64,000 nt of DNA from Macrophomina tecta (Eukaryota > Ascomycota > Dothideomycetes > Botryosphaeriales > Botryosphaeriaceae): positions 2,728,001 through 2,792,000 of the forward strand of contig JAKSGN010000006.1 in NCBI GenBank assembly GCA_024180945.1. The letters run 5' to 3'. The position numbers were made by a program, and so were the translations under genes. Shown in pieces: positions 21,807-33,908 of the stretch. Numbering within the stretch: position 1 is the first letter of the stretch; the number at the start of each line of letters is the position of its first letter. The notes under the pieces were generated by a model. The model was not told where the DNA came from. It saw nothing but the letters and a program-made list of their open reading frames with translations, and did not search any database.

Positions 21807-24557
21807 GGCGTTTGCGAGTATTGGAGAAAGTCAGAGCATGCGCATCAGAGGTGAAGGTGAGAGTCGGGAGCCGGCACAAGTGGCTCGCGCCTAGGCTCGT
21901 ATCCAGCCACCCGGGGACGGGCGTGGAGCAAAGGCGAGGAGGATCGACGAGCTTCTGGGCGCAGGGTGAGCTGGCCAACGCCTGCGTCCGAATAACGAGG
22001 AGAAGAGGTGAGAAGCAGGAACGGAGGGCCGACGTTCGGCGCGAGCTGAGTGAATTCTGGGCGCGCAGTCGAGTTGCGGCAACCAGGCCGGGGGCGGACG
22101 AGGTATTTCTTTGTGCAGCGCCGGTCCGAGAAAGATGGCGAGGCTCCTTTGAAGAGGCCGGCGGGCAGGGCAGCGGGGTCTTGAAGAGAAGCACGTCGGC
22201 GGCTCTCTGGAGCACGCTCGGGCGTGAATGAAGCGCCGCCCTTGCGGTGTGGACTTCTGGAGCGATATGCCGCGTCGCTATCGCACAATCGCGCAGCGAT
22301 AGGCGCGGCACTCGGCGGAATTGTGCTCGCGGAAGGAACGAATGCCGGCTCTGGAACGGCAGGAAAAGTGGGCAAACCCCCCCTGCGTAGCGCCCTGTCG
22401 GAACCTGGAGAGCCACTGGAGCTGAGCGGTGCTGCTGTGCTGAGCTGAGGCCGACGCGCCCGCTCGCTGCACGGGCGCCCTCGCAGCGGGTTTAATAGCC
22501 AGTCGGCGGGCGGATGCCAGGCTCCCTGCCTGCCTGCCTGCCTGCGCCCGAACACCCTGTCTGGCCTGGGCGCAGGAATGTCGCGCGAAATGCTCAGCAG
22601 TGCGGGCCGGCGCTGGTGCGAGCAATGGCGCAAGGCCAAGCGGCCACTGCACATCTCCCGACGATTGTTGCCCGCCCTGCGCCCGAAGATCCAAGCTCCC
22701 CCCGGCTACGTGGCCTGCCTCACCACCCCACGCCCATTGACTCACCACCTCCGTCGACGCCTCAGGAAAACTCTGTCGCTGTGCACTCGTCCGCTCGCCC
22801 GCCACGCCGGCTGGTCTGTGGGCGCATGCCGTGCAGCAAGGCCGACAGGCCCGCGCTGGCTGGTGTTGATGCAGAAACCCGCCTTTTAGCTCAGGCACTG
22901 GCTGGCTCCATGACCTCATCCCGTCGCTACTTTTGGCCTGCGCCATCATCGACATTGCCGCCTCGGGAAGGTCAACTTCGGTCTCGCGGCTTTGGCCTAC
23001 CCCAGATGCGGCAAGGTGGAAGGATCATTAGGGTCGGTTCATGGTCGCATTGGCTTTCCCTGCGAGGAAGATCCCGGGGCCAGAGGGCTGCACGAGCTGG
23101 TCCTTGGACTATCCACGACACCGACTTCTTCAGCACTCTCTAGCTCTCCACCTCGCGCGGTCTGTTCTGCGTCATTGCACCAGCCTCCGCGACACCACTA
23201 GCGCCACGCCAAATGCCTGCTGACAACCGGCGGTCCGTCCGTCCCGTCTGTCAATCACTCGGATCGCCCCGAAGCCAACCATCTTTCACGCCTATTGCGA
23301 ACTTGCCCGTCATACCCTCCCGCCGCGCCCTGCCATGCGCAAAGACCAGGATTCCCAACCCTCTTGGCTGATTGAACGCTGGATTAGTGGTGCCGTGTTC
23401 CGAGCATGTCGTACCACTCGACGCTTTCGGAGTACTGCTAACCTCGTTGCCCTTTACGCACACCGTTTCATGCATATCACAGTGACAACATAAGAGTAAA
23501 GACGCAAAATTCGCATGAGGATAGCAGCTCCGCGCTCCCTTTCGTGTTTCTGACCGTTGGACGCATAGCAAGTGTGGTCCAGCATAGATTACTGCCGTCC
23601 TCTTCCCTGGAGCGATGTGACCTACGCACACATGATTTGAGAAAGAGCTTTGAAGCGCTCTTGTTGTAAAGATTGCTTACAAGCATCCGCACCCGAGCCG
23701 GCTGACCGCGCAGGACCCGCAGAATGATGCTTCTCGTTGTTTTCGGAGCTGCTCCTTTATCGGACTTTTCTCATTTGCCTCCCTGGCGAAGATGGCCGCG
23801 TCTGCCAAACGCCGAAATCTCACCTCAGCAGCTGGTCGTTGATGACGGAGACTCTCGTGGCTCTCCTGACTCCCGTGAACGACTTGTCGACCTGCGCATT
23901 TCACATGCCGGCAGTGGACGACTGGACGTAGCTTGAGAGACCGACGTCCCACGCGAGAAGGACAGGTATGTGCGTGTGGGCCATGACACACAAGCAAGCA
24001 TCTTGCTGAACATTGTTCCTCGCTGCATTGGTATGCAGCAGAACGCCAAAACCTGCCGATGGTCTCGGGTGGCATCCGTCCATTCCCTTCAAGGATTCTG
24101 GTTGGCGTGATGCACTGCGACTGATTCGAATGCAGATGGAAGATGCCGCTTACTAACGTTCTCACCGCCTCTGCGAAGATCAGTTGAGGCTCTCTACCGC
24201 CACTCCTTGGTGGCTGGCCGCCTGCACGCCTGAAACCAGGGACAGGCACCACAGAGCCCAGATATGGGGATTCGGGCCTTCTGTATTTAACCTTTTTCGT
24301 CACAGGCTTGCGCGTTTGACGCCTCCTTCATGTGCTCCTGAGCGAATAATCAACGATTTCCTCTCCAACCCGTCGGTCGCTCTTGTTTCAATCCTCTCAT
24401 CGTTACTGTCGTATTTACATTTCGGAATATTTTGTTTCGTTGCTTTCCCTTCTTCATACGTCTTCGTATTCGCTACTTACCGGTTCATTTGCTTAACCTG
24501 TATCACCTACAAGCACCCGGAGCCATCATATAAAAAGAAGCACGCTCCATTCTCTGC
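21807..24557. other. Divergent intergenic region, FLC channel and DUF3431 genes
   Basis: This 2.75 kb carries both divergent promoters. I found no coding motif in it. A (CTGC)n run lies at about 22525-22545. The GC-rich half near the channel gene gives long random frames on both strands. Confidence 0.5.
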
Positions 24558-25537
24558 ATGGCTGGGAAACACGTTATCCTTAGTTTTGTGATCATTGCAG
24601 CACTGCTGCTGGTATACACTCACACCAAGATCGACACCTTTTACCTGTCACCAGAGCCGGGTGATAACAAACAGACTGAGCCTACGAACTGGAAACTAGG
24701 TGCTGTAATCGCAGCGTCGCACAGCGGAGTAGACCTGTCATGGATGGATAGAATTGCAGACGAGTTAGCGCGCCCCTTACCCGTCCCGAACAGCATCTAT
24801 CATGAGCGTTGCAACATACATCATTCCGTGGCCACCATCACACGAGGTTTAATATTACGTACTCATACGCCACCTCCCCATCCTCGCGATAAGAGCAACT
24901 GTAGAGGAAAGCACCATCCACAGCGTAGCTAACATATGCCTCATCAACCACACTCAACAGCTGGACGCCCGTTCAATACCGCGCCGACGCGTGGTTCCCG
25001 CCGAAGCACCTGCGCCTGCCGGCCAACAAGGGCAACGAGGCCATGGCCTACCTGACCTTCATCATCGACAACCACCACGACTTCCCGCCGCGGGCCCTCT
25101 TTACCCACGGCCACCTCGACGCCTGGCACCAGGAGGCCGACCTCATCGCCCTCGTCCGCGCCCTCAACCTCGACGCACTCGAGCGCGAGCAGTACATCTC
25201 CCTCCGCTGCGACTGGTATCCATCTTGCCCCGCCGAGATCAGGCCGTTCACCCACGACGCGGTGGTTTGGGGCCCCGGCGTCAATAGGAACGAGACGGAG
25301 CAGGCGATTGTCGAGGCGTGGCAGGAGATTTTCCCGGGCGAGCAGGTGCCGCAGACGCTGGCGAGTCCGTGTTGTGCGCAGTTTGCGGTGACGCGCGAGG
25401 CGGTGCTGAGGAGGGGTGTGGGCGAGTATATGCGGATGAGGGAGTGGTTGTTGAAGACGGGGTTGGCGAGTGAGGTTAGTGGGAGGGTGTTTGAGAAGGT
25501 TTGGGCGTATATGTTTACCGGGGAGGCTGTGAGGTGA
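24558..25537 (+). CDS. DUF3431 domain protein, secreted or type II membrane
   Basis: Two exons, 24558-24763 and 24961-25537, give 260 residues. The 197-nt intron is long for this window and uses a weak GTTAGC donor, but its acceptor (CAACAG after a GCTAAC branch site) is good and the join produces SWMDRIADDWTPVQYRAD, the expected start of a DUF3431 domain. An N-terminal hydrophobic stretch (residues 6-20) is a signal anchor or signal peptide. The domain then shows NKGNEAMAYLTFIIDNHHDF, ALFTHGHLDAWHQE, a middle CDWYPSCPAEI and SPCCAQFAVTRE, in family order and to the end of the protein. The family is fungal-specific and has been compared with glycosyltransferase-like folds; no reaction is established, so function is unknown. 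A T15 run begins right after the stop codon. Confidence 0.8.
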
Positions 25538-25552
25538 TTTTTTTTTTTTTTT
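25538..25552. repeat. Poly(T) tract, 15 nt
   Basis: A run of 15 T starts immediately after the TGA of the DUF3431 gene, so it lies in its 3' UTR. Confidence 0.9.
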
Positions 25553-28500
25553 AATTCTTTTTCCTTCCTGCCGTCCGTCCTTCTACTTGTAGGGGCGGGG
25601 TGGCGGGGTTGGGGAGAGGACTAGAGAAGATGCGAGGTCTATTTGGGGAAGCTTTGTTGAGGGGAAGGAGGCTGATGTCTTGCAGGTGTCCGCCGCCCGC
25701 AAAGTGTGCGTGCGAGTTTTTTGGCGCGTGTCTGCCAATTGAATGGTCTGTTCCACCGGAGGGACTGGGTCCGTTGCCTGCGGAGTGAGCGTAAGGGCCG
25801 AAATGGCCTGGCGGCTGCAGGCGAGATCGGCATGGAGTGCTTTTTGCAGGCGTGAAACTTCCTCGAGGTTTCAGGAATGGCTCTGGATGCATTATTACTC
25901 CGTACCAACGAATGCTTTTTAGGGGACTAAAGAAGGATTAGATGGCCATGGAAAGGGTGGGTGAGATATGAGTTAACTTGCTTGGCTTGATACCGTTGGC
26001 CAAAAACCTGCGAACGGGTCACCAGCCACTTGCAGCGAATGCTGGGAATGAAAGTTCTTTTCGTCTCTGATTGACACTGCCTGCGGAGGCGCTTGAGAAA
26101 TCACCTTTTTGTGTCCTAGTTTCGCAGTGAAGTAGCAACGGAAAAGTGTCGGTGCTGGCATTGTGCAAGTTTCTTTCAAGATCGAGAGCCTAGTTAAGAA
26201 GAGCACACCCTGAGTGACTTCGTCGGCGTCTATTATTCCTCGACAAAGATCAGAGGCTCCTCAAAATGTGTTTTTCACTGGGCTTTGCGCCCAGCATAAT
26301 TGATCAAAAAGCTGGCTCCACAGCAACGGAAGACGCAACAGAAAAGGGAAGGTTCGAGCATTAGGCAGAGACGATCCAGGAGCAGCATTCTCAAGACCCA
26401 AATATATGTCTCCTGTACTGCCAGACGCATTGAGGTATCCACGATTCCCTGATGCGCTCGCGCGGGGCGAGATGCCTGCAACTTTAAGTTCTCAATTAGG
26501 CGAAGTTCAATCACAGCCATACAGCGGATATTTGCGCAATCCTACGAAACAAGTGGGCCTTTCGCTCATGAGCTGTCGCATACTCGGCTGTAATGAGCGC
26601 TCGAAAAGACCGAGCATGACATCACTTGAGCTCAGGCGAATGCCTTATGGCCGACGCATCCCTTAACCTCGGACGTTGGTCAAAGACGCGAAACTGCATT
26701 TCGGAGACTCAGTCTTACCAGTATTGCCCGTGAGTATTGCGCGCCAGTTCGTGCTTCTTTGTGGACCACGGCGCCTAAAGCTCAGTATGAGAGAATAAAG
26801 CGGCGGTCTGCAGTCACTGACGAGCTCGTTAGCGCTGGCAAGTTGACGATCTGATGCACACGGCGGGAAAGCAATAGCATCACGTATTTGCAGCGAAGAG
26901 GGCTCCTGAAACGCATTCCCATTGCCTTACCAAGAAGCTTGTGGCGGATGGAGTGCAGTTAAGCGCTGAACGGCCAAGCGAGGTGCTGGAGGAGAGAGTA
27001 AATGCGGTAGAGTCCCCAAGAAGTGGCAAGCCCTCTCCCGCAAACCTGCACCGGCGCTTATGCATGCGCAGATGTATATTTGCTGTGGACTAATATCACG
27101 AACCGAGAAGCATGAACTTGAAGTCAATTTGCGAATAGGGCTGGATAGGCGAGAACCTCGTGCCCCGCAGTTCCTGGCGGCCGCAGCGGTGGCCGCAGAG
27201 ACACGACTCATGGACCACCTTGACTGAAGCAGCAGAGGAGTGGCCGGATGGAGGAGAGGCGAGCATCACGGGGGCACGGGATGCGGAGGGCGTCGCGGGG
27301 TGGGCGGGCGAGCTGAGGTATCATGCAGTGTGCGCGCAGTGAAGGCATCGTGATGGATAGCGGACCGCAGAACGGAGCATGCCACAGCGAATCCGCGGGT
27401 TTTGGGCTTTGGAAGAGATCGGGCCAAGCGGACGGAAGCATGGAGGAGCTGGGCTTAGCGAGTCCCGGATCGGCGGCGCTAGGCTGCAACAGGATGGCCG
27501 GCGCTTACTCGCTGCCTGACAGCCAACCACCACGCTCTCATCTCGCTCTGGCTATCACCTACTCCACCTGCCGCCCTGCCCCATCACATCGCTGCCGGCA
27601 ATGCAGGTCCTGACTCCTGCCAATGTTCCTGTCCTCGTCAGTCTGCCGACGCCACATCACCCGGAGGCTCCCCAACCCGGACCAGGGCCTGGCTGCGGCC
27701 CGCCAACCTCAGCTCCACCGCCGCCTTGCGCCCTCTGATTGCCTCGATGCAATTCAATAGCGCAGGCATGGCATTGTCGGGGTCCGCCCGGCGAAGAATT
27801 TGCTCCATGTCCGAGGTATCACATCGCCCAAGCAAAGTCTATTGGAAGCGACCTCACTCTTTCTCCGACGTACCGCTTCGCCTGGACCCGCGCCTGAGCT
27901 TGTGACCTCGTCTTGGCGGCTTATGCAGCTTCTGTCTCAGCGCTCGATGTTGGATGAGAGCATCCCCAAACCGGGCACAGGCTAGACGGCGCCTTGCTCT
28001 TTGCATGGGTGGCGCCCACGCCTGCTGCATGGACGCCGGTAGGGATGCAGCTGCCCATCGCATGGCGAGTGATCGCCGCAGCGCGCGCAGCCAATGTCGA
28101 CCTGCATGCTGCCGCGCGACGGCGGAATATCGCGAATACTGCCAGAAAAGCGCGCTCTGGACTCGCATCACGCCTTGGCCCGCCCGGGTGGAACAGCATG
28201 AGCCCGCACGCGGTTGGGCGGAGCTTACCCTCCCCTGCGCCTCGAGGCGTTCGGTGGACCCCTTGCTGCGAAGCATGCGACCCGCAGGACTGCCCGTCTT
28301 CTCCGCTTTCGCAAGGGCCATAAATGTAACCGTCTGCCCCCAATCCACTGCCAGCGCCGCTGCCGTCCATGCTGTATCACCATCCCGGACTCCGGCTTGC
28401 TGTCGCTTGTTCTCTTCCCGTCCAGATATCCCGGGTTCCCGCCCTCTGAGTTCATCTCGCGTTGCGCGCAACGCAGGGATACCAAGACATCCGGTCCGCC

Positions 28501-28740
28501 AGAGAGCCCAATCTGCACCCCGCCCACGACTCACCGCACACGAACCATATATCGCTCACACCGCTTGGTCCGTTGCACACTCACCCCAAATCTTGCGCCA
28601 ATGCCAGTTATCTCGAGCCCTCCTCTCGCCGTCCAATGCGCTCTGTAAGATAGTCCCTTACGAGCCGACGGACTTGTTTTGCCATATCGAATCATTAGCT
28701 GCTCCTGGCTTCCTTTTGACCCTGGTCATCCCCGGCAGCT
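25553..28740. other. Intergenic region, DUF3431 to ferric reductase gene
   Basis: No gene recognised in 3.2 kb. The right 1.5 kb is GC-rich and yields long random frames on both strands (up to 270 codons) without motifs. The last 200 bp, CT-rich, is probably the ferric reductase leader. Confidence 0.5.
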
Positions 28741-31292
28741 ATGCCCGCCCTACCGGAATTCATCGCCGGACGGGCTAGTGCTGCGCTTGAGCAGCTGGAG
28801 GCCGCTGCCGCTGTCGTGGGTCGCGACCTGCCCGGAACTGCGTCGCAGTTGACGAGACGCATCAACATCCCATACAACAGCACGAGCCCACCCGGCTTGA
28901 TTGAAGCGAACACAGTCGATCCATGGAACAAGAGCGGGAAATATGCGTTGGGCATGGTCTATTTTTGCATCATTTTGCTGGTTCTGTCCTCATGTCTGCG
29001 CTTCTACCATCTGTTCACGGACAAAGTTCGGGCCGCATTGCATCAGGAAGAGGTATTGAAGTCGTCGACCACCACCTCACCCGATTCGGACTACGAGATG
29101 TCAGTCCTGTATACTGACAAATCCACCAACAAGTTTTTCCCCCGCACGGGAGAGCTGCCACAATCGCCTCCCGTCCAATCTTCCGTCTCGTCATTCGCGC
29201 CTCTCAACAACTTGATCGCCCTATTCCGCTTTCTCTTTTACCACCCCTTGCCGCAGATCAACATCAAAAAAGGCTGGAGGCCGATCGTTTTTCCCTCTCT
29301 CGGCGTCGTTTGTGTCATGTCAGCTGCGCTTGTTTTCACCATTCTGTATACCTTTATTCCTCAACCGCTCTTCTGGGAAAGCATCAGCTACGGGTCGCCG
29401 CCTATGGCCGTTCGATCAGGCATGCTGGCAGTGTCCTTGATGCCTTGGATCATTGCGTTGAGTATGAAGGCAAACTTTGTCTCTATCCTTACCGGCATTG
29501 GCCACGAGAGACTGAACGTCTTGCACCGTTGGGGCGCATACTTGATGCTTATATTGAGCATCATTCACGCGATACCCTTTTGGGTCACCCCCGTCTGGGA
29601 TGATGGAGCACTTTCGCTCTACAGCGCTCTCATCAAGGGCCCGCACTTCTATCCATACGGCACAGGTAATGAAAATCCACACGCTTCTTTTCCATATTTC
29701 TAACACTTCCAGGTATCGCGGCGCTTGCGCCTCTCGGCTTTCTGTGCATTCATTCTATTCCCCAGCTGCGTAGCTGGATGTACGAGTTGTTCGTTATTAT
29801 CCACGTTCCCATGTCGATGGTGTTCCTCGGAATGCTCTTCTGGCACTGCAATAATTACCTCAACTCGTGGCACTTCCTGTGGTCTACTTTGGCGATCTGG
29901 CTGTCTTCCTACGTTCTCCGCCTATTTTACCTAAATTGGACCAATCCGAGGCGAATGTCCTGGTTGATTGGAGACGAAGCCGCAGTGACTATTCTACCGG
30001 AAAGCGCCGTCAAAGTGACAATCCCAACGCAGAAGAGATGGAGGCCCGGCCAATACGTTTATCTACGGATGCCGGGCATTTCGGTCTTTGAGAATCATCC
30101 ATTTACCATCGCTTCTCTCTGTAGCCGAGACTTTCCGTCGTCGTATGGCGAGGGCTATAGGGATATGGTGCTGGTCTTCCGGCCTTTTGGTGGATTCACC
30201 AACAAAGTTCTCATGAGCGCCATTGAAAGAGGGCCGTGGCACACGTACCGTGCCTTCATTGATGGCCCTTACGGAGGCATGCAACGTCGCCTTGAGGCAT
30301 TTGATCACGTTGTCCTAGTTGCGGGAGGTAGTGGCATCACGGCCATTGTCAGCCAACTGCTTGATCTTATCAAGAGGATGCGGGATGGAAAGGCCGTAAC
30401 AAAGACGGTTCAGGTGGTCTGGGCATTGAAGCGCCCGGAGACGATGGAATGGTTTAAAGAGGAACTCAGGATTTGCAGGGAATTCGCGCCGCCGGACTCG
30501 GTACATTGCCAGTTCTATATCACTGCTGCCAAACGACTCGCCAGATCTGGACAACTCGTCAGCGCGCAAACGCCAACACGACCAATGAGCACGTTCTTCC
30601 ACGACAAAGTCAACGACGCCTTCCAAGACATTGCTGACAAGCGGTTTTCAGGTGTGTCGGCTTTCAAGAGACATTCGGCGTTGATAGCAGACGAGTCACA
30701 AGGCGACCCGGATCGTGAGAAGGAGCTCCGCCGCGAGAACGAAGACGCGATCACAGCCTTGCCACAGGCCCATATTGTACCCGTAAATCGTGGCCTCGGA
30801 GTTGTATCCCCGGACGGCCAATTATCCCCTCCGACCTCGCCACGCCTCCTCCAGAGAACCGAACCAGCCGAACGTAAGACGCTTGCCGAGAAACGCCGTT
30901 CCCGAAACCTGTCCGTTGATATCGCTACCGCTGTTGCTAGCAATGCGCCTGGACTCGACCCGAATGCGGCGAAGCCGGATACGCAGCAGGCCTTTGACTT
31001 TGGCTTTCCCTCGACGCCCACTGAGTTCCAAAAGAATCTCATGCGCTTCGCCTTCCTTCCGGCTGCCGTCAAAAAGAAGGATGGTTGGAGCACAGAATAC
31101 GGCCGTCCGCAAATACCGTACATGCTCAAACAATTCAGCAAGGACTTCGGCCGTCGAACCTGTGTGTTCGTGTGTGGGCCACCCAGCATGCGCATCGATG
31201 TCAGCCATACGGTCGCTCAGTTGCAGAAGGAAGTCTTGAGTGACCCAGACAAGGATGAGATCTACCTGCATGCTGAGAATTACGCCATCTAA
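28741..31292 (+). CDS. Ferric reductase-like flavocytochrome (FRE/NOX superfamily)
   Basis: Two exons, 28741-29665 and 29713-31292 (47-nt intron), give 834 residues. A lumenal N-terminus with possible N-glycosylation (YNST) precedes a first membrane helix near residues 75-92. The ferric reductase transmembrane domain carries paired haem histidines in LHRWGAYLMLILSIIH (about 260-275) and IIHVPMSMVFLGMLFWH (about 337-352). The FAD site HPFTIAS lies near 436, and the NADPH sites are GPYGG (near 492), GGSGIT (near 513) and VFVCGPPSM (near 795). By family it moves electrons from cytosolic NADPH across the membrane to reduce Fe(III) or Cu(II) chelates for uptake. Oddity: GGSGIT and CGPPSM are about 280 residues apart, about 100 more than usual, because of a charged Pro/Ser-rich insert at about 610-740. 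No iron permease or siderophore gene is adjacent. Confidence 0.9.
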
Positions 31293-32141
31293 TCACCCCA
31301 CCTCCATAAGTCATGTGGGATGTTACGTATTTTTTTCCACAAATGTTTTTCTTCTTGATTGATGTATATCAGGGCATTGAGCTTAGGCGTCATCTCGGTG
31401 TTGATACCCCGTTGTTGTTTTTCTGTTCATGGTTTTTCATTATTCTCTGTCTATACGATTTGCCACTCCCTAACATGGCCTCAAACTATGTATATAGACT
31501 TCCCACCTGCAAGGTGGAAAGATGTCCGGAGACCCGAGGTGTATGACCCGATCTGATATCTTAGATCATTTGACAAGAATGATGCGCTGTTAGAATCTCA
31601 GATGCGAGCCCCCATATTGAGCACTCTGTAGCACCACTAGCACTTTTGAGCGTAACATGGACAAAAACCTACATGCTACGACTTCACTAGGAACAAACGG
31701 GCGAGATCATACCGAGCTTTTCACGATTTCCTACCATATCGTTACACACGCTTCCTAAATAGACCTCTTCCATACGTCCGATGCGTCTTCTCGGTCACTA
31801 TACATCCGCTACCAAATGTATCCGCTCATGTTCTTATTGGTGGGCGAACCTTCACCGGAGCTATGGTGGTTGGCTCGGGTGATCATCGTGCCTGGAGCGA
31901 TTGCGGGGAACGTCGCGCTCTTTCCCACTCGGGAAATAGTGCCTTGCAGGGGATACAGGGCTTGCATCTCGCGTATGCAGACGGATGGCCAGAGAGATCG
32001 GGTTCGTGTTATGGTCTGCACGTACGAGCGAGTACTAGAACGTACGTATATGACGCATCTTAAAATTTGCTCATTCTCACAGAAATCATTTTCTCCTCGG
32101 ATGCTCTTCGCCTTTCACCTCTCCGTTGAGAAGTCGCAGTC
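31293..32141. other. Intergenic region, ferric reductase to GH28 remnant
   Basis: No gene recognised in 849 bp. It comprises the 3' flank of the ferric reductase gene and the former promoter of the broken polygalacturonase. Confidence 0.5.
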
Positions 32142-33908
32142 ATGTTCGCTGGCCATTTCCGCTCCTTTGTTGCTCGCGGCTGCGTCATGCTATCCGCACT
32201 GCTGGTGCTGGGTATCAATGTTGCGGAGAGCACCAGGGAGGATCATGATCTGGTCACTCGCCAGCGGAAGGAATGTGTTGTGCAGCCCGGTGGGCAGAAA
32301 TGATACTGACGATGCCGTCGCCATCCGGGAAGCCTTTGCGGAGTGCGGTCATGGTGGTAAGGTCGTGTTCCTGAACCATACTTACTATGTCAACTCGGTG
32401 ATGAACACGAGCGGGCTGGAGGATGTTGATATCGAGCTACATGGCACGCTTTTGGTAGGGTTTCTGTCTTCTCTCCATCAGTTCACGCTTCATTCAGATT
32501 CATTGCGCTTGGGTGTCTCTCTTCGAAGAGATCAATACTGATGATTGATTTTCTCTCCTCTTCCAGTGGTCCTCGGACGTCTACTACTGGCTCAACAATT
32601 CCTTGGACATGGGCTACCAGAACCACTCCACCGCCTGGATCTTTGGCGGGCGAAACGTCCGCTGGCAAGGCTTCGGCTACGGAACGCTTGATGGAAATGG
32701 GCAGATTTGGTATAACTTCGCGCGCGGGGTGTCAAACTATCCGCGCAGGCCACATCAAATCGCCATTTGGGAGACGTACGATTCGGTGTTTGAGGGGCTG
32801 CGGTTCGTACAAAGCCAGATGTGGTGAGTCTGTTTTTACACCTCCCAATCGCTGAGTTCCCGTCATCTCTTAACTTCAATGTGATGCAAATACGGAAAAT
32901 AACGTTTGCCAAGGACTATGACGGTCAAAAACTCGCAGAACGTCCTCCTGCAGGACATCTACGTCAACAACACCAGCAACAACCCCGACGCCGGAGCGCG
33001 CAACACCGACGGTGCGGACACTATCTATGCCTCAAACATCGTCAACGGCGACGATGGGTAAGTCTGCATCTCAGCGCAGCTCATCATGGAGGTCATACTA
33101 ATGTCCACAAGCATTGCCATCAAAGCCAACTCCTCCGACATCTACATCTACGACACCATCCTCGAAGGCGGCCAGGGTCTCGCGATCGGCAGCATCGGCC
33201 AATTCCTTGGTTGGTACGAGTATATCGATAACGTGTGCGCGCACAACATCACGCTCGTCAACACGAGGTACGTTCGCTCTTCTCACAGGTCGATACGAAT
33301 ACTTAGCCACCGGGCTGACTCCTCTACATAGACGGGCCATGTAAATCTGTCACCCTCCTCTCGCCCCGAAGCGTTCAACTAACCCGCTCCAACTAAGCTA
33401 CCTCAAAACCTGAACCAGCGTCCAGCACGGCTACCCGCCCAACGGCGGGGGCCGCGGCCTCGGCTGTACGTTTCTTCTCTCCCCTTCCCCTTCAGAAAGA
33501 AGCCCTGCTCCTTCTCTCTCTCTCACACACACACAAGCACACACACGCTCACATCCCCTCCCCCTTTCCAACCAGACATGCGAAACATCACCCTCGCCTG
33601 CGCCACGCACCGCGCCACCCGCGGCGTCTTCCACATCACGCAGTGCACGTCGTACAGAGGCGCCGAGGGCCAGGACTGCGACACATCGCGCTTCGGCATC
33701 GGTGGCGTGCTGCTCAGCAGGCACGCGGGCACGACGACGGCAACGTTGGCGGGCGAGTTGCAGTGTAGCGGGGCGGCGGGCGGGTGTGCTGGGATTGAGG
33801 TCGAGGGGATGGGGGGTCGTAAGCTCGGCGACGGGGGAAGTGGTGAGCGGGTATGAGTGCGAGAATGTGGTGGGGGCCGTGGGGTTTACTTGTTGGGGGG
33901 GGATTTGA
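32142..33908 (+). pseudogene. Decayed GH28 exo-polygalacturonase-type glycoside hydrolase
   Basis: Exons can be traced at 32142-32454, 32567-32823, 32914-33057, 33112-33267, 33332-33340, 33398-33465 and 33576-33908, all with GT/AG introns. The product begins with a signal peptide (MLSALLVLGINVAES region) and shows GH28 marks in order: NTDGAD, NGDDGIAIKAN, GLAIGSIGQ in the place of the usual GHG-containing block, and YLKT. Three lesions break it: a one-base excess near 32289-32294 shifts the frame before NDTDDAV; TGA at 33411-33413 stands where family members have Trp after YLKT; and one G too many in the G6 run at 33811-33816 shifts the last segment that carries the C-terminal cysteines. By family the enzyme would release galacturonic acid from pectin outside the cell. 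Splice sites are still intact, so inactivation looks recent; an assembly error cannot explain all three easily. Confidence 0.82.

Noticed and set aside
27854..28778. Two opposing frames of 226 and 274 residues upstream of the ferric reductase
   Set aside because: Both overlap each other and the leader; composition is Arg/Pro/Ser random GC-rich sequence with no motif.
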